Shown here: in pieces, positions 39,216 through 46,544 of the stretch
How positions within the stretch are numbered: the stretch's first letter is position 1
Layout: each line of letters begins with the position of its first letter
Assembly: GCA_019119595.1 (NCBI GenBank)
Contig: DWWS01000069.1
Location: 62,001 to 126,000, forward strand
DNA length: 64,000 nt
Direction of reading: 5' to 3'
Origin: Candidatus Eisenbergiella merdavium
GTDB lineage: Bacteria; Bacillota; Clostridia; Lachnospirales; Lachnospiraceae
Program-made: the position numbers and the translations under genes
The notes under the pieces: model-generated
What the model was told of the DNA's origin: nothing
Seen by the model: only the letters and a program-made list of their open reading frames with translations
Database searches by the model: none

Positions 39216-40163
39216 TTACCACTCCAAAATCTGTTTGTAGATCAACTGCTGAGAAGCCGTTAAATTTTCTCTTTTCAAGCCTTCCAGTATCTTTTGGTCT
39301 GTTTCTGTCCAGGCCTGATTGATTCTGTTATTGAGTAACCTTCTTAACGTATTTTCCATTTCCGAGGTCTGCGACACATGCCCGCCAAACACCCGGTCAA
39401 AAATGATCTGCACTTCTGAAATGGACTGACAGTCATTGATATCCATAACCTCATATCCTTGGTCATCCAATATGATAAGGTTGGCGTTCTGCGCTCCGGC
39501 TACCAGATCGGCGGAATGCGTCGTAACAATAAACTCGATCTGAGAAAACTGTTCTTTCAGGAAGGGAAATATTTTATATGCATATCCCGGAGAGAGGAAT
39601 TCATCCAGCTCATCTATAATTACCGTCGGTCTTTCAATTTTTTTCTCTTCCACACACTTTTCCTGATAATACAACAGCTCCAGAAGAATACGCACTACTG
39701 CCTGATAGCCGCTGGAAAGAAGGCCCTTGCCTTCTTTAAATTCCACCTCTCCCAAAACATTTCCGGAAATCAGACAAAAACGTTCTCCGGTCAGCCGCTC
39801 AAATAAATCCTGCAGCTCCTTCTCATACAGGAAATATATCTGCTCCACCCGTTCCGTCATGGTACCGAAGCAATTAAAGGAATCTTTCAGATTAAAAAAA
39901 TCTTCCTGAATCCTGGTATCAACGATCGTTCTCTTATATTCCGGTTTTTTCCTTTCTTTTACCACTTTTCCTACGTCAAACCCTCTGTTGACCGCATCCA
40001 GAAAATAAACAGCATCCGTCTTTCCGGCATTCTCGATCAGCAGTCTTAAAAGCAGCGACTTTCCACATGAATTTTCACCTATAATAACAGAATCTCCATG
40101 CTTTAAACCTCTGCTCAGGATTTTTTCTGAAATATCAGTCAGAAAATCCGTTCCAAATCTCAT
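39216..40163 (-). CDS. ABC/SMC-like AAA ATPase (PtuA/AAA_21-like), second gene of candidate defence operon
   Basis: VIIGENSCGKSLLLRLL (Walker A), GLLSSGYQAVVRILLELL (signature-like), RPTVIIDELDEFLSPG (Walker B), FIVTTHSADLV (H-loop). Start overlaps the preceding gene by 29 bp. Confidence 0.87.
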   Translation of the reverse strand: MRFGTDFLTDISEKILSRGLKHGDSVIIGENSCGKSLLLRLLIENAGKTDAVYFLDAVNRGFDVGKVVKERKKPEYKRTIVDTRIQEDFFNLKDSFNCFGTMTERVEQIYFLYEKELQDLFERLTGERFCLISGNVLGEVEFKEGKGLLSSGYQAVVRILLELLYYQEKCVEEKKIERPTVIIDELDEFLSPGYAYKIFPFLKEQFSQIEFIVTTHSADLVAGAQNANLIILDDQGYEVMDINDCQSISEVQIIFDRVFGGHVSQTSEMENTLRRLLNNRINQAWTETDQKILEGLKRENLTASQQLIYKQILEW

Positions 40164-42264
40164 ATACCGCCTTCCACCTCTCTCTCATTTTCCTGATATT
40201 CACCGTCCTCTGCCGGTTATTCTCCTTGTATTTGGGATCATTCCAGACCTTTTCAATCAGAGTCTTGGATATTTTCTTCTGAATCCCCAGCTTTTCATGG
40301 AGTACATAAAACCCTTCCAACAGAGGGGCCTTTAAAGACAGAACATTGCTGGTCTCAAACAGCTCAACAAAGCATTCCAGACTTCCTTTGTATTCCGCAA
40401 TTTCCTTTTTCCGAAACGCCGTTGCTTCCTTTGAAAAACGATCCAGCATCTCCGCATAAGATCCAAAATATCCTTCTATCTTAAAACCTATGTCGTTATT
40501 CTGCTCCTTTTCTACATAAATATATTTTTTCAAAGCACAGAGCCGCAGCAGCATTTCCAGATCCCTGTCTTTTGCGTCTTCTCTTCCCCAAAGCCTCCTC
40601 CACTTCTGGTTTTTCCGGTTAAAGGACTGTAGCATATCGTAAAATTCACAAGTATAGATGCCGTTTCTCTGCTCTTGCCTGGTCAGAATGGAACCGTTCT
40701 TATTCAAATAGGAAAAAATGGTCTGAAGGATTTCCTCCCGCCTCTCTTCCTGGGCAATCTTGATCTCGATCACCGTGATCATGGTATAATCCACTTTTCT
40801 CCTGATCTCTACCGGAAGGGCTGCATAATCCACGTTGATCTCTTCTTCATTCATTCCTTTCAAATTGACGTGAAGCTTCTCCAACTCGTATTTCTTCAGA
40901 AGCGCATCCGCAAAGCTGGAATCTCCCACCTCAAGCTCCGAAAAATTGATGGAACTATTCTTTTTCACCTTCATGAAATAACCGATATAGTAAAAAAACA
41001 GGCTCATTACCCTTTGCTGTCCATCCAGGATTTCCAGCTGATTCGCGCTGTTTCTACAGGTGTAAATGGGCGGAATGGGAAGACCGCGCAAAAGAGATTC
41101 TACAAGCCCTATAAGCTGCTCCTTTTTCCAACGATATTTTCTCTGGTATTTAGGAATAATATACATATTCTCATTGACGCTTTCCACCAGAGTCCGAAAT
41201 CCGATGTCTGATTTATATTGCTGAACCGTTTCCTCCTTAAAATATCGAAATACCTTATCTTCCATTGTCTCTCTTTTCTTCTGATCATCCTTATCCGAAT
41301 TCTTTTTCATATATGTCGGCAATCTGGCCTCGTCCGGCCAGATATCAGCCAGGCAGAAATAGACCTGACGAAGAACCGCCGTCGCGACTGCCACATTCAC
41401 ACTGTCACACAAGCGACGATATATCCAGCTTTCTGCAGAAGCATTCAGACAAAACTCATCCGGAAAGCCTTTCGTACGCGCGATTTCGTGATTGCTCATT
41501 TTACGCAGTCCTCTGGCTGTCCTTAAGAGAGGCCGTTTCCATGCATTATAACCAAGCCTTTCTTTTGCTCCGTACTGCCCGCCTGACCAGCAATAAACCC
41601 CAGGTTCATCATAAAGGGATTCATCATACGCTTCAGGAAATAAATCATCGCCGTATTGACTGTCTTTCGCCTCTGCTTCATCGTCCAGAAATTCTTCTAT
41701 TTCATATCCTCTTTTACAGCCTCTTTTCGGAAAAGTAAATTTCCCCGTCATATCTCTGCGGATTCCGACCAGAAAAATCCGTCGGTCATCCACCGGATAT
41801 CCCGTTATCTCACGTGTGTCCAACAGCTCCCAGTCGATTCTATAGTGCTCCTGAAGCACCTTGCCGACCAGATTCTTCCAATACTCTTCCTTTCCTGCTT
41901 TTGCGGACATAGAAAAAACAAACGCCCTAGGACGCTTCTTTACTATAATATCCGTGAGGATCGCCCAATAATATTCTCCCTGATTCGTTCTCAGCGTCTT
42001 TCCTGCCTGTTTTCTGCCAATCCGGAATACAGAATAGGGAAGCCGCCCGATCAGAACATCCGCTTCAGCAATAGCCTTGACGCACTCTTCCTCCTCAGGA
42101 TTGCTGAGTATCTGAATCTCAGCCGTAAAATTCTTTTCGTATACATCTCTTGCTTTTTCCTGCCAGTCAAGAGCTCCCACCACTTCAAATCCCGAATATT
42201 GCGCGGCCAATGACATACTGCCGAGACCGGGGAATAAATCAAAAGCTGTATATTCTGTATTCAT
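40135..42264 (-). CDS. Pseudo-C5-cytosine methyltransferase domain fused to DUF262 domain, first gene of candidate defence operon
   Basis: N-terminal C5-MTase fold: FDLFPGLGSMSLAAQYSGFEVVGALDWQEKARDVYEKNF, DVLIGRLPYSVFR, YPVDDRRIFLVGIRR, LRKMSNHEIARTKGFPDEF, CDSVNVAVATAVL. C-terminal DUF262: YIIPKYQRKYRWKKEQLIGLVESLLRGLPIPPIYTCR...LEILDGQQRVMSLFFYYIGYF. Start chosen at Met 42264 behind AAAGGG; ORF extends to 42279. Confidence 0.85.
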   Translation of the reverse strand: MNTEYTAFDLFPGLGSMSLAAQYSGFEVVGALDWQEKARDVYEKNFTAEIQILSNPEEEECVKAIAEADVLIGRLPYSVFRIGRKQAGKTLRTNQGEYYWAILTDIIVKKRPRAFVFSMSAKAGKEEYWKNLVGKVLQEHYRIDWELLDTREITGYPVDDRRIFLVGIRRDMTGKFTFPKRGCKRGYEIEEFLDDEAEAKDSQYGDDLFPEAYDESLYDEPGVYCWSGGQYGAKERLGYNAWKRPLLRTARGLRKMSNHEIARTKGFPDEFCLNASAESWIYRRLCDSVNVAVATAVLRQVYFCLADIWPDEARLPTYMKKNSDKDDQKKRETMEDKVFRYFKEETVQQYKSDIGFRTLVESVNENMYIIPKYQRKYRWKKEQLIGLVESLLRGLPIPPIYTCRNSANQLEILDGQQRVMSLFFYYIGYFMKVKKNSSINFSELEVGDSSFADALLKKYELEKLHVNLKGMNEEEINVDYAALPVEIRRKVDYTMITVIEIKIAQEERREEILQTIFSYLNKNGSILTRQEQRNGIYTCEFYDMLQSFNRKNQKWRRLWGREDAKDRDLEMLLRLCALKKYIYVEKEQNNDIGFKIEGYFGSYAEMLDRFSKEATAFRKKEIAEYKGSLECFVELFETSNVLSLKAPLLEGFYVLHEKLGIQKKISKTLIEKVWNDPKYKENNRQRTVNIRKMRERWKAVYEIWNGFSD

Positions 42265-42323
42265 AAGCATCCCTTTCATAAAAATAAGTATGGTTTATTT
42301 TAACATGTTTTCTTATGCTTACG
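42262..42323. repeat. 9-bp inverted repeat (one G-T wobble) flanking the start codon of the pseudo-MTase gene
   Basis: Minus strand CGTAAGCAT (42323-42315) ... ATGCTTATG (42270-42262); the second arm contains the start codon. Confidence 0.55.
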
Positions 42324-42386
42324 ATAGCCTGAATTTCCACTTTCCATATAAATTCCGCCACGATTATTACTACCTTCCTTTCTCTC

Positions 42387-42415
42387 ATTATAGCCGACAG
42401 AGAGGGATGCCGCAA
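42387..42415 (-). promoter_or_regulatory. Predicted promoter of the candidate defence operon (TTGCGG-17 bp-TATAAT)
   Basis: Consensus -10, near-consensus -35 with 17-bp spacing on minus strand, about 120 nt upstream of start. Confidence 0.6.
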
Positions 42416-42833
42416 TAATCCGCGTGAAAGCGGCCGCTGATCCGGAGAAAACCCATAAACGCGAATACTGGCCCAAACCGCCGCCTTTCCTCCGCTGCCA
42501 TTTGACTGCCTGAAACTTTTTCTGAAATCATGGAACGAAAGTTCCCAAAGAACACAGCCCTGTCAAAATGCTGTGCATAACAGATACAGAAATAAACCGC
42601 CTGCATGCTGCAGGAGACGTTTTTGATGTATAAACATCGTATTACACTGCCCGTCCCGGCGCAAGCGTTGATTGTAAAAACTCATTTTCTGTGGTAAATT
42701 GAAGTTACCGTTCAGGCCCGTGCCGGTCACCCCTCTGACTAACACGAAGGAGGCATGTTCCGGTCTGAATCCGGCAGTAAGCCAATTATTTTCAGACAAA
42801 TATAAATTAAAACTGACAGAAAGGGCATCATTT

Positions 42834-44612
42834 ATGAAAAGTTCAGAAGATTTAAGACGTATGCTGCGCGCGGTGGATCATAAGAGCTATCCGGCCTACA
42901 AGGATCTGAAGGGGGCCTATTCCTTCGGAAGCTTCATCCTGGGAATCGACCATGTACAGGGCGACCCCTTCGCCTCTCCGTCCCGTCTCAGCGTCCAGAT
43001 CGACGGGGCGAAGGCGGCCTTTCCGCCCGCATACTATAAGGAAAAGCACTGCAGAATCGCCCTGCAGGATTATCTGAACCGGGCGTTTTATCAGGAGATC
43101 GAAAAATACAGCTTCAAGGCAAAGGGCTCCGGAAAAAGCGGCCTGATTGCGGTAAGCCGCTGCGGGCAGGAGATCCTGGAGCGCTCCGCCGTCACCCTCC
43201 GTCCGGCGGACGGCCAGCTTCTGGTGCGCTTCTCCGTGGGTTTTCCTGCAAACGGCCGGACCATCAACGCCTCCCAGCTGGAGCGCATCCTCTTTGACTT
43301 CCTGCCCGCCTGCGTGCAGTCGACGCTGTTTTACCGCCGTCTTCCCGCCGCCAGGTTGCAGGCCGTCATTCATCTGGCCGAGGATCAGCAGTTCATCCGC
43401 TCTCAGCTTGCGCCTCTTGGCCTGTGCGCCTTTGTGGCAAACGGCTCCGTTCTTCCCCGGCAGTCCGGCGTATCGGATCGCCCCATGAAGGACGGCATCC
43501 CCTTCGTTTCCCCGAAATCGATGGAGGTCACTCTCACGCTTCCCCACCGCGGCCCTGTTTCCGGCATGGGAATCCGCAGGGGGATCACTCTGATCGTGGG
43601 CGGCGGCTATCATGGAAAATCCACCCTGCTGGAGGCTCTGGAGCTGGGCGTCTATAACCACATCGCGGGAGACGGCCGGGAGTATGTCATCACCGACGAC
43701 ACCGCCCTCAAGATCCGGGCCGAGGACGGGCGGAGCATCAAAAAAACGGACATCTCCATGTTCATCAATAACCTGCCCAACAAAAAGGATACCCGCGCCT
43801 TTTATTCCGAGGACGCCAGCGGCAGCACCTCCCAGGCGGCCAACGTGATCGAGGGAATGGAAAGCGGCGCAAAGGTATTCCTCATCGACGAGGATACCTG
43901 CGCCACCAATTTCATGATCCGGGACGAGCTGATGCAGCGGGTGGTCTGCAGAGAGGAAGAGCCCATCACGCCCTTTATCGAGCGCGCACGCTTCCTTTAT
44001 GAAAAATGCGGGATCTCCTCCATCTTGGTCGCCGGCAGCTCCGGCGCATACTTCTACATCGCGGATGCCATCCTGCAGATGGACCGTTACGTGCCGAAGG
44101 ATATCACGGAATTTGCAAGAAAGGAAGCCGCAGAATACGCCGCTTCCGCCGTACAGGGACAGAACGGCGCACAGACCCGGCCCGCCACCCAGGGACAGAA
44201 CAGCGCACAGACCCGGCCCGCCGTCCAGAAGCTTCCGGATCCTGCGCTTCCCTCCTTTCAGCGCGTTCCCTCCTGCAACATGGCCCTGCGCAGGGACGAC
44301 CGGCTGAAAACCAGGAACCGGGGCACGGATGACGTACTGCTCGGCCATGAAAATATCGACCTGCGCTATCTGGAGCAGCTTGCGGATCACGAGCAGACCG
44401 CCGCCCTGTCCTGCATCCTCGCCCTTGCGGAAAAGAACCTGCTGGACGGCCGGCGCACCATGACCCAGCTTGTGGACGCGGTCTGCGACCTGATGGAAAA
44501 ACAGGGCCTTGCCGGACTCGGCCTGGGCGGCTGTCTTTCCACCGATCTGGCCATGCCGAGGCGGCAGGAGATCTTCGCCTGCTTCAACCGCTACCGGGGA
44601 CTGAGGCTGTGA
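42834..44612 (+). CDS. ABC-class predicted ATPase (COG3044 / ABC_ATPase family)
   Basis: 592 aa; YPAYKDLKGAYSFGSFILGIDHVQGDPFASPSRLSV, ITLIVGGGYHGKSTLLEALELGVYNHIAGDGREYVITDDTALKIRAEDGRSI, KVFLIDEDTCATNFMIRDELMQRVV, typical of this family. Internal Met start. Confidence 0.87.
   Translation: MKSSEDLRRMLRAVDHKSYPAYKDLKGAYSFGSFILGIDHVQGDPFASPSRLSVQIDGAKAAFPPAYYKEKHCRIALQDYLNRAFYQEIEKYSFKAKGSGKSGLIAVSRCGQEILERSAVTLRPADGQLLVRFSVGFPANGRTINASQLERILFDFLPACVQSTLFYRRLPAARLQAVIHLAEDQQFIRSQLAPLGLCAFVANGSVLPRQSGVSDRPMKDGIPFVSPKSMEVTLTLPHRGPVSGMGIRRGITLIVGGGYHGKSTLLEALELGVYNHIAGDGREYVITDDTALKIRAEDGRSIKKTDISMFINNLPNKKDTRAFYSEDASGSTSQAANVIEGMESGAKVFLIDEDTCATNFMIRDELMQRVVCREEEPITPFIERARFLYEKCGISSILVAGSSGAYFYIADAILQMDRYVPKDITEFARKEAAEYAASAVQGQNGAQTRPATQGQNSAQTRPAVQKLPDPALPSFQRVPSCNMALRRDDRLKTRNRGTDDVLLGHENIDLRYLEQLADHEQTAALSCILALAEKNLLDGRRTMTQLVDAVCDLMEKQGLAGLGLGGCLSTDLAMPRRQEIFACFNRYRGLRL
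44154..44225 (+). repeat. Two in-frame 36-bp tandem repeats inside the COG3044 CDS
   Basis: cagggacagaacggcgcacagacccggcccgccacc / cagggacagaacagcgcacagacccggcccgccgtc, encoding QGQNGAQTRPAT QGQNSAQTRPAV. Confidence 0.9.
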
Positions 44613-44642
44613 TAATCTGAGACGGGATGCGCATGAAAACAG

Positions 44643-44684
44643 CATCCGGACGGGAAAGTCATTTTTTTGCTTTCCCGCCGGATG
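44643..44684. terminator. Strong hairpin between convergent genes (candidate bidirectional terminator)
   Basis: catccgg-a-cgggaaag tcatttttttg ctttcccg-ccggatg; minus-strand read is followed by a short TTTT tract. Confidence 0.55.
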
Positions 44685-44697
44685 ACCGGATGAAAAA

Positions 44698-45246
44698 TCA
44701 TCTGAGCCAGGTCACCTGACCCGAAGTATTTCTTTTTCTGTCTGCAATTTTCTCCGCCGGCCAGCCAGCCAGCACTCCCACAAGCGGCGTATAGCCCTCC
44801 GGAATTTCCGCCTTTTTTAACAGCTCCGGATCTGCAAAGCAGATCATCGGCCCCATGACAAAGCAGCTTCCAAGGCCCAGCTCCGTCGCTTCTAAGATCA
44901 TATTTTCAGCGGCGCATGAAACGTTTGCCATATTGAATCCATTGCTGTCATTTCCGCCGGGAGCCGACAAAACGATCATTGCAGGCGCGCCGTACAGGGG
45001 ATTGTAGCCCTCCATCGCCGCTCTTTTTTCCAAAAATTCATTGCCTGAATGCTTCATCATTTCCAATGTCGTAGCATTAATTTCCTGAAGCAGAGCGGGA
45101 TTTTCGATCACCGTGATATGAAACTGTCCGAAAACAGGAGCAAGGCCGCCCGCCCTGACGATCGCTTCCATTTTTTCCTGTTCTATAATCCCGGGTGCAT
45201 ATGCACGGACACTTTTTCTCGTTTCAATCGCTTTTCTTACGTCCAT
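44698..45246 (-). CDS. Nitroreductase-family protein
   Basis: MDVRKAIETRKSVRAYAPGIIEQEKMEAIVRAGGLAP...CAAENMILEATELGLGSCFVMG...GVLAGWPAE. Confidence 0.85.
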   Translation of the reverse strand: MDVRKAIETRKSVRAYAPGIIEQEKMEAIVRAGGLAPVFGQFHITVIENPALLQEINATTLEMMKHSGNEFLEKRAAMEGYNPLYGAPAMIVLSAPGGNDSNGFNMANVSCAAENMILEATELGLGSCFVMGPMICFADPELLKKAEIPEGYTPLVGVLAGWPAEKIADRKRNTSGQVTWLR

Positions 45247-45290
45247 AGTTATCTGCTTTCTCCTTTACTTTTTATACAGCTGCATCTATA

Positions 45291-45318
45291 ATTATAGCTA
45301 TCGATTAAAAAGCAACAA
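45291..45318 (-). promoter_or_regulatory. Predicted promoter (TTGTTG-16 bp-TATAAT) for the nitroreductase in the divergent intergenic region
   Basis: Minus-strand read of the 45247-45370 gap. Confidence 0.4.
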
Positions 45319-45370
45319 GTACGCAATATTTTTTTACTTACTAAGAAAAATGAAGTAAAGGAGCTCCGAT

Positions 45371-45724
45371 ATGACAGACTGCCCTGTAAAATATGCCCTG
45401 GATCTGCTGAACGGAAAATGGAAGCTGCGCATTCTCTGGGAATTAAACCAGCAGGAAAGCATCCGGTTTAACGAGCTGCAGCGCCGCCTGGACGGGATTT
45501 CCAGCGTTATGCTCTCCAAATCCCTGGACGAGCTGGAGCAGTACAAAATCGTAGATCGCCGCCAGTATAACGAAATCCCTCCCAGGGTGGAATATTCCCT
45601 CACCCCGCTTGGCAGGGCGATCGATCCTGCCCTGCAGGCGCTGGGAGCCTGGGGAAGCCAGGCATATGCGCTGAATAACGACCCGCTTTCCAACCGGAAT
45701 GCACCATCAATTTCGGTGACATAA
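45371..45724 (+). CDS. HxlR-type winged-helix transcriptional regulator
   Basis: CPVKYALDLLNGKWKLRILWELNQQESIRFNELQRRLDGISSVMLSKSLDELEQYKIVDRRQYNEIPPRVEYSLTPLGRAI; RBS aaaggag. Confidence 0.92.
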   Translation: MTDCPVKYALDLLNGKWKLRILWELNQQESIRFNELQRRLDGISSVMLSKSLDELEQYKIVDRRQYNEIPPRVEYSLTPLGRAIDPALQALGAWGSQAYALNNDPLSNRNAPSISVT

Positions 45725-45894
45725 TGATAAAATTTACTGCGCCTGAAGGAAGGATCATCCGTTCTGTTACCAGCAGGGTAACAAAAAAAGTAACAGATAA
45801 GATAACAGATCCATTGGATGAAACTTCGCGCAAAGGATATTGGAGGCTGTTGAAATTATATGGAAAAGGCAGCCGTCATTTTCTGACTGCTGCC

Positions 45895-46443
45895 TCAAAG
45901 GCTTTTCCGCCGATACCTGTTAATCGTTTCATCGCTCCATATCTGCGCTTCAATATACCGCTCCGGCCCATAATTTCCATCACTGTTCCAATCCTGCGGA
46001 AGGCCGTACCGGTCGATCACCTGCCGGATCTCTTCCAATGTATAGAGCCATTTCCGATACTCCCGCCCATCATTAACCTTCGGGCTGAACGTGGGCATCG
46101 AATCTCCATAGGTAAAGGAAATCGTCCTTACGTCAAATTCATCTATGGGAATTTTAAGAAACGAGCTGTTCTCATACCAGGTACTTAACCAGTGACAGGG
46201 ACCCACGATCATATAGTGCGGTGTCGTTCTGCTCATCACCCCGCCCTTTTTGACAAACTCTGCACGCATCATTTTTTCACAACGGTGTCTGTTTTCCATA
46301 TATGCATCGTCTCTTTTCGCGCATAGAGATCCTGGCTTTGTTGCTTTTACGGAATGAAGCACCGTTTCCGCCTCTTCGGCGGAAAGCTCCGAAAGGCTTA
46401 CAAACGGACCGGTCGTACTGTCAAAGTAATGGTATAGAAACAT
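45895..46443 (-). CDS. Hypothetical protein
   Basis: 182-aa coherent ORF (MFLYHYFDSTTGPFVSLSELSAEEAETVLHSVK...) with no recognised domain. Confidence 0.6.
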   Translation of the reverse strand: MFLYHYFDSTTGPFVSLSELSAEEAETVLHSVKATKPGSLCAKRDDAYMENRHRCEKMMRAEFVKKGGVMSRTTPHYMIVGPCHWLSTWYENSSFLKIPIDEFDVRTISFTYGDSMPTFSPKVNDGREYRKWLYTLEEIRQVIDRYGLPQDWNSDGNYGPERYIEAQIWSDETINRYRRKSL

Positions 46444-46544
46444 TTTTCGTTCCTTCTCTCTGGCTGAAAAAATTTCATCTGTTTTATTTATGATCAGGAT
46501 ATCGCCAATCCATTCTATTCCTCATTCCGGAGCCTCACAAAATT

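Noticed and set aside
41300-42264. Annotation as an active DNA cytosine methyltransferase (Dcm) of a conventional R-M system
   Set aside because: Catalytic Cys, ENV, QxRxR and GNxV motifs are all replaced, so an active modification enzyme is unlikely.
42852-44645. 597-aa minus-strand ORF opposite the COG3044 ATPase
   Set aside because: Plus strand carries clear ATPase motifs; the minus ORF has none and is a shadow frame.
45770-45800. GTTACC-AGCAG-GGTAAC hairpin as an intrinsic terminator of the HxlR gene
   Set aside because: Followed by an A-tract rather than a T-tract on the plus strand; better explained by the VT-repeat coding remnant.
38345-46500. Prophage or IS element carrying the accessory segment
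   Set aside because: No integrase, transposase, terminal inverted repeats or phage structural genes could be found on either strand.
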